Assembly: GCA_007844125.1 (NCBI GenBank) | Contig: CM017555.1 | Span: 28,501,194 to 28,565,193, forward strand | Direction: 5' to 3' | DNA length: 64,000 bases | From: Sinonovacula constricta | Taxonomy: Eukaryota; Mollusca; Bivalvia; Cardiida; Solecurtidae | Shown here: positions 50,711 through 62,589 of the stretch, piece by piece | Layout of the letters: each line of letters starts with the position of its first letter | Position numbering within the stretch: position 1 is the stretch's first letter | Program-made: the position numbers and the translations under genes | The notes under the pieces: generated by a model | What the model was told of the DNA's origin: nothing | The model's database searches: none | Seen by the model: the letters and a program-made list of their open reading frames with translations, nothing else

Positions 50711-51849
50711 CATGATGTAAGCGCGAAAAAACTAGGTTAAAGAATCTGTAGACGTGACATTATATGTGGTATCCCATAGTTTGGACCAAAATATTTTTTC
50801 TCAAATAACGAAGTAAGTTTTTGTTACATGAAAATATCTTGCAAAATATTGCTCAATGATGCTCTAGATCAGTGCAAACACTTGAAACATAAATCCCCAT
50901 TCCTCATTGAAAAATGTTTTTTTTTTTTTTCTATCGGAACCACGCTGCGGAGATTTCTACCTATGAAAACGTCGTGACAACTCATTTTTGAGATTACGTT
51001 ATATAGTCATCCGGGTAATACTTTGTGACGTCGGTATCTATTTTAGCAGAGATCGCTGTCGTCCGTTTTTATCGATTTGGAATGGACTTTTAGACAGTTT
51101 TATCGCCATACTATGTAGGAATGATCAAAACCAACTTAACTTATACTAAAGTATAGGTTTATGCAAAAATTATGCTCTAATTCTCCAAAAGCAGTGTAAG
51201 GTATTGTTACTTGAACTTAATAAAGGCAAACTTTCGGATAGCACCTTTTAAACATCAAAGCAATAAGCTGTTTGTATGATTTATCGGAATGCCTCCCACT
51301 GATTGTTAAATGTCTGAACATGTTTTCACCGATTACGCCGCTGATTCTGATAAACACGCTTCAAAATGATATTTTCTTTGAAAACGAGTTTACTTATTAA
51401 ATAATATTGTCTTCTACGGGTGAACATTGATTTAGCATTTGAATTTTGGAAGTGATTCATAACAAAATATTATCGTTGAAGGATGGCGTCAAGAGAGACA
51501 AATAACGCGCTTAGAAAACTACGATTGTTTGTTCTAAACAGGAATACCCTCAACTGCTTTCCTTGTGTGATGTTGCGCACGACTTCTCTGTGTTTTCCCT
51601 TCGGCTCATAGGATGGCATATTTATGTTTCGAAATCGCATAAAGTAGCATGTCGGTGAAAACTTATCACTAACTACCTGTCAAGGATGTTGTTTTATATC
51701 TAAAAGGATAAGTCTGACAAAACAATAGCTTAAAACACTTGTAAAGTGCGTCTCGTTGTTAGAGAGAACAGAGTAACTAGATGTATTTTACTACAAATAT
51801 AATTTTTTACAAAGTCCTTCTGCAGGATATAAGTCAATGCTCTCTGTTC
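50711..51849. other. Gene-free stretch
   Basis: No coding frame above 81 codons and no recognised repeat; a 12-bp T run lies near 50920. Confidence 0.6.
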
Positions 51850-52045
51850 ATGCCAAAGCTGTTCATATGTCTGTGTAGAACCACACGCGCACAGAAGGTC
51901 AACATGGTGAGCTTGCAACAGAAAAGATCCAACCGCGACCGGAACTCGAACCTTGGTGGTTAGGGACCGCCACACCGACCGGGACTCGAACCTAGGGGGT
52001 TAGGGACTGAGAAGTTACGAGTCGCTGACGGCTATAACTACTCGG
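51850..52045 (-). mobile_element. E-family SINE, copy E4, with duplicated B-box segment
   Basis: It carries TGTAGAACCACACGCGCACA of the body. It then shows two near-identical stretches, GACCGGAACTCGAACCTTGG and GACCGGGACTCGAACCTAGG, each a B box on the minus strand. The head region GAGAAGTTACGAGTCG follows. Confidence 0.6.
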
Positions 52046-52080
52046 ACAATGTGATGTGGTTTTCTGGTTTTATTGATCCA

Positions 52081-52710
52081 TTAAACGCAAAACGTTATTG
52101 CTGCATGTTACATAATATCTTTGTCATTAACCGGTAAACGCAAAACGTTATTTCTGCATGTTACATAATATCTTTGTCATTAACCGGAACGCAAAACGTT
52201 ATTGCTGCATGTTACATAATATCTTTGTCATTAACCGGAAACGCAAAACGTTATTGCTGCATGTTACATAATATCTTTGTCATTAACCGGAAACGCAAAA
52301 CGTTATTGCTGCATGCTACATTATATTTATGGCATTAACCGGTAAACGCAAAACGTTTTTGCTGCATGCTACATTAAATTTATGGCATTAACCGGTAAAC
52401 GCAAAACGCTATTGCTGCATGCTACATTAAATTTATGGCATTAACCGGAAACGCAAAACGTTATTGCTGCATGCTACATTATATTTATGGCATTAACCGG
52501 TAAACGCAAAACGTTATTGCTGCATGTTACATAATATCTTTGTCATTAACCGGTAAACGCAAAACGTTATTGCTGCATGCTACATTATATTTATGGCATT
52601 AACCGGTAAACGCAAAACGTTATTGCTGCAGGCTACATAATATCTATGGCATTAACCGGTAACTGCAAAACGTTATTTCTGCAAGCTACATAATATCTAT
52701 ATCATTAACT
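52081..52710. repeat. 52-53 bp minisatellite, 12 copies
   Basis: The unit carries ACGCAAAACGTTATTGCTGC and ends GGCATTAACC or GTCATTAACC. Two unit types, TGTTACATAATATC and TGCTACATTATATT, are intermixed. AACGTT and the junction ACCGGT are palindromic. Confidence 0.95.
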
Positions 52711-53051
52711 TTTACTTTTACAAACCCAAACCAAAATAAACCTATTGAACAATTAATGTATCATTATGCACTATTTCAAATTTGTTACTTGAAAAGTCGT
52801 ACTAACTAATTCCCTGTTAGCACGAAATATTTAACGTAACCATAGGAACAAATGTAAATCATGATAGATTATGGTAGATTATTATGACACCGGATAAATA
52901 AGCTAAAAATCCACAAACCTGTTTTACATTTCGAACTCAGGCAATGGGATTTACCAGTTACCGTTTAAAAGCGATGCTTTATTTCAAATATGCGTTCAGC
53001 AAGAATGATGCTCCCACATGAAGTTATCGTTCGATACTCTCACATCTGCCC

Positions 53052-53454
53052 CAATCGGAACACCTCGGATAGTACAAGAATAATCTCTCGGATGTGTGTA
53101 GGTAGGCGGGTCACCTCGGCCATTTCCCTAAATGGGACTTATTTTGTGACAGAAGGTCAAAACAAAGATGGCAGCTCGGATGACAGCTCAATAAAGTACG
53201 ATGCCAGTTAAACTTCAATTTGTGGCTGCTTCAAATTTTGATCATCCAGGTTTAATTTACAAAGCGCAGCAGAAATAAAAAAAAAACAGCTGTCAAACGA
53301 CGCCATTTTTTTTGTTTTGTGCGAACTACATTTTAGGCATATTCTTTCGACTTCCGGTGAACAAAACGATCGTGATTTCTTGAAGTATCATTGCACCAGA
53401 TACATCCGACGGTTGATTGTCCCGAAGACGGAATTACCCGAGGAGTTCCGATTG
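53052..53454 (+). mobile_element. D-family TIR element, copy D3, complete
   Basis: It is 403 bp with terminal inverted repeats CAATCGGAAC-A-CCTCGG and CCGAGG-A-GTTCCGATTG; weaker inverted similarity extends to about 60 bp (TCGGATGTAT on both sides). The flanks ACATCTGCCC (53042-53051) and ACATCTACCC (53455-53464) are a 10-bp target duplication with one mismatch. It is non-autonomous. The TSD length points to a Mutator-like origin, but the class is an inference. Confidence 0.8.
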
Positions 53455-53464
53455 ACATCTACCC

Positions 53465-54157
53465 CTGCAATGGGCACGTTGCCATTAATATCATTGCTCC
53501 TGACGTAAAAACGACAATGTGGTGTGTGATGTTTTAGAAGTTTGATGTGTTTTGTCTTCATGCTGTTGGAAATATTGATATTTTGTTTTGGTCGGGAAAC
53601 TTCTGTTTGATGTGATAATTTAGTATTAACGAGAGATTTATTACAAGGAACTTTAACTCAAATCAAAACAGTATTGCGATTGTAAACAGTAAAACACTAT
53701 ACTTTACCATTCACGTTCTTTAAAGTTTATTTTATTTATTTTAAATGAACATCATTTAATATAACAACACAACATTAGTACACATAACAAAATCAGAATT
53801 ATTAGTCTACAACCCATTTATAGTAGACGAATACACTGTGCAGCCTAATCGAAACTTTTCCTTTCAAATTCTTCATATCGAAATATGAATCTAACCTAAA
53901 ACGAATTTGAAGTTCTTCTGCAAATTTTTAACAATTTCAAAATTCTAACAAATTATAAACTTGACGTCAGCCAATTGAAACTTCTTTCAAATTCCTACAC
54001 AATTCTAATTACAAAACAATGTTAAACCTGACATCATATTAAGTCACGTAGACTAAAGCAGTCGGATCCTTTTAGAGAGGTACATGTTAATGACTCTGTG
54101 ACTTGCTGATAGCCAGTCGCTTTAGAAGAAATCCCAACTTATATAAGCGCATGAACA
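53465..54157. other. Gene-free AT-rich stretch between nested repeats
   Basis: Short direct repeats of AATTCTAACAAATT-like sequence occur at about 53920-54010; otherwise nothing. Confidence 0.55.
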
Positions 54158-54835
54158 GGGAGCGCAATCAGTAGAGCGTCGGCTTCTGGTACGGGAGGCA
54201 CCGCGTTCTTACCGCGGCCGCGATACATAGAAGTCGTTAGAGATTGTTGTTGCTAACGCCCAAGCAAATATGAGGGTCGACTCGGTGTCAAGATTATATA
54301 ACTAGGTGTGTTGTCATATAAGGTATAAACGTCTATACTCTATAAATGCCAATCGGAACACCTCGGATACTTCACGAATTATAACCCGGATGTATGTAGG
54401 TAGTCGGATCACCTCGGCCATTTCCCTAAATGGGACTTCTTTTGTGACAGACGTCAAACAAAGATGACAGTTCGGACGACAGCTTACTACAGTACGAAGC
54501 CTGTAATACTTCAATTTGCGGCGGCTTCAATTTTAAATCATCCAGGTTTAATTTACCCACCGCAGCAGACATGCAGCTGTCAAACGATGCTATTGTTCAT
54601 GTTTTGAGCGAACTACATTTTAGTCAGATTCTTCTTCCGATTTCCGGCGAACAAAAAGAACGTGATTTCATTAAGTATCATTGCAACAAATACATCCGAG
54701 GGATGATTGTTCCGAGGACGGAATTACCAGAGGAGTTCAGATTGTTTAAATGCAGCACTATATCTGCTTAAAGTAAAAAAGAGCCCATCTACTATTAACC
54801 GCAATACTACTGGCGGGACAATAAATCCATCAGAC
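54158..54835 (+). mobile_element. C-family SINE, copy C5, split by a TIR element
   Basis: The left part (54158-54349) has a diverged head (GCGCAATCAGTAGAGCGTCG) and the first half of the body. The right part (54745-54835) resumes at GCAGCACTATATCTGCTT and ends in GGACAATAAATCC. The D-family element between them was inserted later. Confidence 0.8.
54350..54744 (+). mobile_element. D-family TIR element, copy D4, nested in SINE C5
   Basis: It is 395 bp from CAATCGGAACACCTCGG to AGAGGAGTTCAGATTG. The flanks TATAAATGC (54341-54349) and TTTAAATGC (54745-54753) form a 9-bp target duplication with one mismatch. It interrupts C-family SINE C5, which gives the relative order of insertion. Confidence 0.8.
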
Positions 54836-55199
54836 CTTATGTAAGCATAGCTTCACAGAAAGAAAGGTGTTGGTCTAATGACCTTATATTGTAGGCATCA
54901 ATTCAGACAGATATTAACATCTGAAAGCTGCCTGCGTCATACAATTTATGGCAGATTTGTTTCAGCTTATAAAGTCAAAGAAATCAAAAGAAAAATAACG
55001 ATACCGTTTGATGTAGATGTGTTTGTATCATGTATAATGTTTTGAGGTCCGCAGCCTTTATGGCATGTTCTTTTGATTGAAGACATATAGACACGGCATA
55101 CCAACGCAGCAAGGAACATTGTTCTGACACAGGGTAAGTCTTAATACAAAACAAAAGATGAACACAAATATATTAATTAAGATGTGTAAAAAGTACAGT

Positions 55200-55425
55200 A
55201 TCTTCCGGGGTGGGGCGGGTATAAATCAAGAACTATTTAACTTTATCGAAGTACACACTGGATATACATACACAGTTAGGGACCCTAACTTCGACCTAAA
55301 CAGTCAACAGACAACATTTACCCTAAAATCTTAGTATTGCTTTAAGCTTAAATATATAAGTTTTCACAACTCTACTCTTTTACCTGGATGGTGGGATGCA
55401 TCCCCCCTGGATCCGTCCCTGATTA
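55200..55425 (+). repeat. G-family dispersed repeat, copy 1
   Basis: ACTGGATATACATACACAG, AACTTCGACCTAAACAGTC and AACAGACAACATTTAC recur on the opposite strand near 60690-60780. Both ends show GGGGTGG-like G-rich sequence. Confidence 0.6.
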
Positions 55426-56449
55426 TCTTAGTACAGTTGCATTACGATTTAATGTTGAAGCTCCAGTTGAATTGAAATGTTTCATAAATTGGGGTCGATG
55501 ATTCGAATCCCGATATGGGAATGCATGGTCAACTTTTATGTTTATTTTCTACATGACTTTTCAATGAATTATGTATATTACATTCAATTACAGTTAAAAT
55601 ATACACATCATTACAGTTGCAAATAACAGTTCATGATATTAAAAAGACTTTTCAAAAGTACACATTATATGCACATATGATGGTCTTACTAAGAAATTTG
55701 TGGACCATTGTAGATATTGTTGCATGCATTTACAGCTTAAGTGGGCGGGATAATGAATTAAGAACACATACATTATTTTAACTCAAAAGAAAGAAATGTA
55801 AAACATAAAAAGAAACATAAAATAGCACGAACTACGTCTGTGATATACTGTTTGACATGTTATACTTATTTTGAAATGACTTAACGCGGAAAACTATCAT
55901 CTTAGCGTTTCAAAAGATCATCTAACATCTCGCCCTATCTACTGAACCATCGTCTCTAAACAGCGTCGTTCTCCTTCTGAACAAGTTCTAAAAAAGTACG
56001 TAAAAAGTAATAAATAATGACGACCTCGGACTATTCACAATAAACAGTGTTACATCTTGTGTCCTGTTCGAACTCGAAATTGAATATTCGATCATGCACC
56101 ATTCTCGTTTATTATTTTGTTTTAACGTTAATGGAGAGTGTTTGAGAAACATGCAAGTCTTTGATGTTTTTTGTTACATGTAGTTTATCAAGTCCTTGTA
56201 AAGGAGCAGTGTGTTGCTGTAACAGTTGCTCGGTGCATGCGCTCGGTGCATAGGTGTTAAATAAACAAAGCGAAAGAAGATTGCTTGCAAAATGATGAGA
56301 TTAAAATGTCGTTTATAGTGCATATAGATCCTGATGGAGTAATATATAATTGATAAGAGGTTGTCGGATTGCATGCAAAATTTGGATATCACTGTTTTCA
56401 ACAAAGAGAGAATTCTTTTTGATAGTGTTATATACTCCCCGGTACGCCT
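55426..56449. other. Gene-free stretch
   Basis: GATTCGAATCCCG near 55500 resembles a B box in isolation. No gene or family match. Confidence 0.5.
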
Positions 56450-56512
56450 CCCCCCCCCCCCCCAAAAAAAAACAACAACAAGAAACAAAAAGAAACAACA
56501 ACAACAAAAAAC
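56450..56512. repeat. Poly-C/poly-A followed by (CAA)n-rich tract
   Basis: A 14-bp C run is followed by an A run and AACAACAACAA repeats. Confidence 0.85.
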
Positions 56513-56929
56513 CAGCACCTAGCGCTGCCAAATATACAAATATAAAGTCTCGGCAACTAAGCCTTTTTTGTTTCAAACTAGCTTTTGTTTAAAGTGAAAT
56601 GAAACAGGATTTTAGTCTAAATATTCGTGCAGTGTTTGTGTGTCTTGAATTTTTCAGTTTCATAAAAAATGTGTAGCTGCGAATATTGGTTAGAGCATTC
56701 AGTGTATATAAACATGGCTGCACAAATTTGATAGAAAGGCTATGTAGGTTCACTGTAGTTTATTGTGGCTATTGATCCAGACAACGTAACAATTTAATAC
56801 ATGTAAATGTCATGCCTGACTTAAGGAAGGATATTTATGAGTTGTCATAGTTAATCATATCAAAGAAGAATGTTTAACTACAGATATTTACTTGTCTGTT
56901 ACGTTACCGTCTTAAAACAAAACAGAATC

Positions 56930-56992
56930 AGCCTTTTTGGAATTTGGTATATGTTGCAATGCTCATAGGACTTTGTCATATATTCTTATTCA
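56930..56992 (+). mobile_element. A-family repeat, copy A5, 3' end only
   Basis: Only the last 60 or so bases of the family are present, from TTTGGTATATGTTGCAATGC to CATATATTCTTATTC. This defines the same 3' terminus as A3, A4 and A10. Confidence 0.6.
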
Positions 56993-57301
56993 TGATCACA
57001 ATAATGTTACTTGTGCAGTGTGGCGGTCGTAAAAAATCTCCCCGCGCATGTAATCTATGTTGTCATTTAGTTCATCCTATAAGGATCGTTACGTGCATTT
57101 CCTTTGATGGACATTAGACTTTGGTTCTTCAATTCCATCTTCACATGAACAGGATGCTACAACCATTTATTCGTCTCTGGTCATGTTTGTTCATGATTCA
57201 GAAAGTTAATTTCTTTTATAGTCAACCATTTTGGTGTGTTTTTTCAAATCGAAATAATACCATATTCTTTACTAAGCACTATGTGGACATTGCTTTTCAA
57301 T

Positions 57302-57655
57302 GACGTCACTACTTTTGTCATAACTTATAGAAAATATCAGCGCTTGGACATTTTGTATACAAATAGGTCGTTTTTCTTTTCATTGCTTGCATTTGAGAAA
57401 CTCGTCAGTAAGTGCGAGGTTAGAGCTCTGTTAAACCGGTTTTAGCACCCCAGTCGGTCCATATTGCCGACTGACCGTTCCAAGGCGGTAACTGTCGGGT
57501 TTGCTCATTTCGTTGAATGACTCATCACAAAATTGTTCTTACTGTTCGCTTGGCTTGCATGTGAAATACCTTTGTTCTGTGCCTTTTCGGTGTTTGGTAT
57601 ATGTTGCAATGCTCAAAGGACTTTGTCATATATTTGTCATATATTCTTATATAAA
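57302..57655 (+). mobile_element. A-family repeat, copy A6, near full length
   Basis: It runs from GACGTCACTACTTTTGTCAT through the core to the 3' end, where the motif TTTGTCATATAT is duplicated. It forms the second half of a longer unit that starts near 57001. Confidence 0.75.
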
Positions 57656-58036
57656 TATTCGGTGACGTCACTATATATTTTTGTGACCTCTAAACTCTGA
57701 CGCTTCACATCGTCGAGGTCTTTGTGCAGAACTTTTTTATTGTCCGCAAGTAGATTATGGCTACGTCCAATTGTGCTCGTTGACACAAATTTGTCGACCA
57801 GTCGGATTTTGACACATCGCTAAAATAAGTAATCTTGGAAACTACTTGTTATATGTTCACGTTTAAACACAACGATGCGCACATTTCTATCAGGATTGTT
57901 ACATTTGTTTGCTTTTCTTCTGTGGTCATTTGTTCTTTGATTCAAACAATTTATTTCTTCGGCCATCAAGAATTATGCGTTGTTGTTCTAAGCGATATGA
58001 TACTTATCCCTGACACTAGGGCAATGTGTACCTAAT

Positions 58037-58378
58037 TTTGATTACGTCACTACTTTCCAAAAATGACGTCAGACCATACATGTAGCTCAAAGAAAACGTC
58101 TTCACGTGGACACTGTTGATTGAAATGATCTGTTATTTCACAGTTTGCGTTTGAGAAACCCCGCCAGGAAGTGCGAGGTGAGCGTTCCGTTATACCGGTT
58201 TAAGCACACCATCAAGTTGGTCCTTTTGCCCACTGACCGGTCCATTCGGTAACTGTTAGGTTTGTTCTATTTAAATAATGTCTCGTCATGCTTTTGTTGT
58301 AACTTCTTACATTTACTTGACTGATCCGTGCCTTTTTTAGATTATATGTTGCAATGTCATATTCCCTTCTCTTTGTGT
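58037..58378 (+). mobile_element. A-family repeat, copy A7, diverged
   Basis: GAGAAACCCCGCCAGGAAGTG, CGGTTTAAGCAC and CACTGACCGGTCC keep the family order, with substitutions throughout. It is the second member of a diverged tandem pair with A6. Confidence 0.6.
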
Positions 58379-58380
58379 GC

Positions 58381-59127
58381 ACTGATCTCTTCTTAATATC
58401 CATGATATAACAGATTGCAGTGTTGAAGGTTCAAACAGTGCTGCACTTTGTTTCAGAACGATCATCTAACTCGAGGCACCTCTGATATCACGAACTTTGA
58501 GTGGGAGGGCGGATTTCTGCTTAGCCGACATCTCACATGTGTGCAGCGCCCGGTAAACTGTTAATGGCAATGCATATCAGGCCTATCTGATTGGCAGCAT
58601 TCTATTTCCGGTATTGTGAGTGTGATATGGTTATTCACACTTTGAAGGAATACAGCCAGCTGCATTTGCGTTTAGTCGAGTTTGACAAAACGTGAGAGCT
58701 GGATTGTCAGTAACCATGAGAATCTAACAATCCATATTCGTTCCCTTCAGTAATAATCTTTTTATACAACGCGTGTTATTAGGAATGCAATTCGAGAAAT
58801 GACGACATAAACAAAAACCCTTATGAACATTCTTAATACAGGCTGTCGATATAGATTTAAAACAAGTATTATACATGCCACTGTTTGTGAGTTGTTGCTT
58901 GTTTCTGTTGTAAATTGTTCTCTTTTGGTTGTTGTTGTTTTCTTTGCTGAAAGTAGTCCATGCTCATAATCCTCCAAGCAAAAAAACCCAAAAAAACGTT
59001 CAGTTGTTGTTTATGTGCTTATTTGTTGTTGTTTTGGCACCAGGTGAAGTTGTGAAAACAAACTGAGGAAACCTTAACTGACATTATTAGTATTAAATTT
59101 GGTAAACATAAAACTTTCTTTAACAAA

Positions 59128-59128
<1 letters not shown>
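58381..59128. other. Gene-free stretch
   Basis: No recognised element apart from short T/G-rich runs near 58880-59035. Confidence 0.55.
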
Positions 59129-59210
<82 letters not shown>

Positions 59211-59272
59211 ATTATGTGTGTATGTGTGTGTGTATGTGCGTGTGTGTCTGTGTGTGTGTGAGTGTGTGTATA
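59129..59272. repeat. (TA)n then (TG)n compound microsatellite
   Basis: A pure TA tract of about 78 bp runs straight into a TG-rich tract of about 60 bp. Confidence 0.95.
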
Positions 59273-59519
59273 ACACTTCGAGACTTCGGCTTTTTTCTTT
59301 CACACTAGTCTCTCGTTTAGAACTGTTAGATTGCCGATGGTTTCACCTCCTGTACATAGTGTACATTTGTTGATAGTTCTTTATAGTCAAAGTCATGTAA
59401 TAAGATGCATTTTGTTTGTATATAGTATTTTATCAGCTTGTTTTTTTTTTAAATTTGCGATGCATGTGCTTGCTTTAAGTTGACTCACTTAGAAAGAGAG
59501 TGTTGGTGTGGATGTTTGT

Positions 59520-59605
59520 GAGAGATACCTTCATGAAGTGCGGGGTTAAAGAGCTCCACAAATCATCCAGCCTTTTGCCCGACTGACCGTTCCATGGATG
59601 TAGAT
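59520..59605 (+). mobile_element. A-family repeat, copy A8, core fragment
   Basis: Only the short core is recognisable: GAAGTGCGGGGTTAAAGAGC followed by CCCGACTGACCGTTCC. The rest is lost. Confidence 0.45.
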
Positions 59606-60012
59606 ATCTTTTCAAATGAAATTACATCGATATAAATGTTAACTTTATCGGATTGTAGTTAAAACCTCCCTTAACTGTAAAGGACAATGACCAGTTATTT
59701 ATAAAATTAAACTGCTCAGTATTTGTTAACTAACTGAATACAAAATGTTGTTAAATGTCATCTGGACATTATCAGACATGTACACCAAGAAATGTATAAC
59801 TACAGGTGTTAAACGACCATGGCTACTGGCATCAAGAAGCATGTTATTTTCTCTTATATCGACACTTCTAAATAATTGTCATGTTACATAGTTAACATTT
59901 AATGCTGTTGAAAAATGGACATATTTATAAACACAATGGATACATATACAATTCACAGATATTTTCAACATTGAAGGTATGTACATCACAATGTGATTAT
60001 TGTTAAACGTTT

Positions 60013-60118
60013 GTGTGTGTGTCTCTGTGTGTGTGCGTGTTAGTGTGTGTGTGTATGTCTGTGTGTGTGTGTGCTTGCGTGCGTGCGTGTGTTTGTGTGT
60101 GTGTGTGCGCGCGCGCAT
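60013..60118. repeat. (TG)n microsatellite, imperfect
   Basis: TG repeats interrupted by CT and GCGT, ending GCGCGCGC. Confidence 0.95.
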
Positions 60119-60584
60119 TTATATGTAAAGATCAGTACAATTTACAGCAAAATGTATATTTTATTATAGCTTGGTGAAATTTCTTAATGTAACGGAGACA
60201 TTTTCCTGTTTCAAAAAGGCATATGAGAAGTGTTCGTGTGAGCAGTTATTATTCCATAGAACTTGTCTGTTTTCAGAATGTTTTCCAAGAAGGTCATAAA
60301 CATATTGACGTGTCCAATATGTTATCTAAGATAATGTGTTGAAGAAGGCAAATTACTCATTTGTTCGTGACAAACAATAATAAATTTAAAAAAGGATGTT
60401 TGTGCAAAAAATACATTTACATCTGTTTAAATATGCGTGTAACGTCCTATCTTGCCACCATGACTAAATGGTCTTAAAAGGAATGCATGGAAAAGGAAAG
60501 ATAAATAGTATCTGCTAGCAAATTTATTACGACATCAACAATACTGTTTCCATCCTCATTACAATAAAAGCTGTGTTGGGCAGG
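60119..60584. other. Gene-free AT-rich stretch
   Basis: Nothing recognised. Confidence 0.6.
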
Positions 60585-60812
60585 GGTGCAACCAGGGGAC
60601 AGATGGGGTTATGCACCCAACCACCCACGCCCTCCCGCCACCACCAACTACGTTAAAGGGAAGTACACTGTACATGCAAACTTAACATACACCAAGCTAT
60701 TAATGTAAATTGTGTCTGTTGACTGCTTAGGTCGAAGTTAAAGTCCCATAATATGTATATATATATCCAGTCTCAATGCCCCCACCAACATTTTACGGTT
60801 CCGCCCCTGGTG
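60585..60812 (-). repeat. G-family dispersed repeat, copy 2
   Basis: On the minus strand it reads CCAGGGGCGGAACCGTAAAA, then AACTTCGACCTAAGCAGTC. It is inverted relative to copy 1. Confidence 0.6.
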
Positions 60813-61319
60813 TTGGATAATTGACTGAATGCATTTAAAACAATGTTTGTACATCATGTGTACATCGGAAAATACACGTGCAATATGGCTCGGCTTGGCA
60901 CACAACGAGGAGAGAAACGATGTTCCCTTGTTTAGTACGTTATTTCTACTTTATGACATGCACGCCCTTAACAAATATATATTTCTTACTACTCTCACTA
61001 ACTCTGTCCAGTTTCTGAAGTACTTATTTTGAATTAACATTAATACAAAAATGTGGCATTTGCATGTCATTTTACTTAATTGAAGTTCAACCATCTACAT
61101 CTCAAAACCTTTAAAAGTCGTTGCATTTCCTGTTATTCCATCCACACAGAAAAGGCGTTGTAACTCGATATAAAATACATTTTAACTAAAGCTTTGCATT
61201 TGTACAGCACATGTTCTCCTGCAATTAACACCAAATGTATCCAGTCAGCTTTAAAACCCTCTCCTGTTACAGCAGATAGGAAACTAGATACATCACACTA
61301 ATTACACATCATATTTTAA

Positions 61320-61630
61320 GGCAATGTAATCGAAAGCTTTTAACAACCTTCCTTAAAACAATTCATGGTCGACCTTTCTTGTTTGTCTGGTAGATGTATG
61401 GTGTAAACATTGTCGTAAAACCCGTTCTAACGTTAAGTCGGTTGACAGCAGCAGGGATGAAATAATATGTATGTGGTTCATTTTCTTACAAATGACATTT
61501 AAAAGACGCAGGATTTTAGTACATATGTGTTGATGATTAATTCACAATATTTTTCTTTATAATTGCTTTTATTAGTGCGATGCTTAAACTTATTATTGTC
61601 AATATGCATTTTGTTTAGTAGAGGTCGGGA
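61320..61630 (+). repeat. Tandem duplicate, first member
   Basis: Blocks TAATCGAAAGCTTT, GGTGTAAACATTGTCGTAAA, AATGACATTTAAAAGACGCA and TTATTGTCAATATGCATTTT recur in the same order at 61990-62275. Confidence 0.7.
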
Positions 61631-61635
61631 ATGTA

Positions 61636-61636
<1 letters not shown>

Positions 61637-61670
<34 letters not shown>

Positions 61671-61724
61671 TAGAGAAGAGAGAGAGAGAGAGAGAGAAGA
61701 AGAGAGAGAGGAGAGAGAGAGAGA

Positions 61725-61786
<62 letters not shown>
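61637..61786. repeat. (TA)n then (GA)n compound microsatellite
   Basis: About 32 bp of TA is followed by about 115 bp of GA with a few AAGA and GGGA interruptions; the purine strand is plus. Confidence 0.95.
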
Positions 61787-61852
61787 AGGCTAATATTATA
61801 CACATCTTTCCCGTTCTCAACTAAACAAAATGCATATCGACAACAATAAGTT

Positions 61853-61986
61853 TTACCGACTGACCGTTTCAAGGCGGTAACTGTTGGGTTTGCAATATTC
61901 AAATAATGTCTTGTCACTCTTTTGTTGTAACTTTTACATTTAACAGACCCATGCTGATTAAGATTTTTATATATCATTGCAATGTC
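61853..61986 (+). mobile_element. A-family repeat, copy A9, 5'-truncated
   Basis: It starts at CGACTGACCGTTTCAAGGCG and continues through a 3' half most like A7 (GTTGTAACTT, then ATTGCAATGTCAT). It follows a long GA microsatellite. Confidence 0.6.
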
Positions 61987-61989
61987 ATC

Positions 61990-62275
61990 TAATGAGACGA
62001 CGTAATCGAAAGCTTCGAACAGCCTTCCTCAAAATATTTATTGATATATTGTGTAAACGTTGTAAATGCAGAGCAAACGTTAATTACTTGGACAGCAAGG
62101 ACGAAATAACACATATGTGGATCATTTTATGGCAAATGACATTTAAAAGACAAATGACTTTGTACAAATGTGTTTACGATTACCACTCTACTGAGTTTCT
62201 TTAAAGTTGGTACAATTAATGCGATTCTTAAAATGATTATTGTCAATATATATTTTGTTAACGTGGAGCACGTGC
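61990..62275 (+). repeat. Tandem duplicate, second member
   Basis: TAATCGAAAGCTTC, TGTGTAAACGTTGTAAATGC, AATGACATTTAAAAGACAAA and TTATTGTCAATATATATTTT follow A9 and match the first member at an offset of about 650 bp. Its 75-codon frame is not open in the first member. Confidence 0.7.
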
Positions 62276-62589
62276 AGGCTGTGTATAGCGATAAATTTCA
62301 AATATAATTATTTTCATATATTATTGTCAAACATGCAAACAATTAAATAATACGACAGAATTAAATACTACCAAGATCCGCAGGTACATTTCTTATAATG
62401 GAAAATGATTTCTCTAATGCATTGTTTTAATGTCAAAAATATGAAAAGCATAGCATTGATCTTTGGCATTATTGCCGTAGTGGTAGTAGTTTTGTTACAT
62501 TTCTGTCCATTAAAGATGAAAGGATCCTCAAAAAGATTATCCCTTCTTCTACAATATTATAAATACATTTTGAAGCTCATGTTTGCTGT

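Larger units (their letters stand above)
57001..58380 (+). repeat. Two diverged tandem units, each ending in an A-family repeat
   Basis: Unit 1 is about 57001-57660 and unit 2 about 57800-58380. Both have a GGTCAT-TTTGTTC, ATTCA, TTAATTTCTT or TTTATTTCTTC stretch, then a TGACGTCACTAC or TTACGTCACTACTTT block, then the A core. Confidence 0.55.

Noticed and set aside
50349..50740. Phe/Ser-rich membrane-like frames
   Set aside because: They are produced by the CTTT polypyrimidine tract in all three phases.
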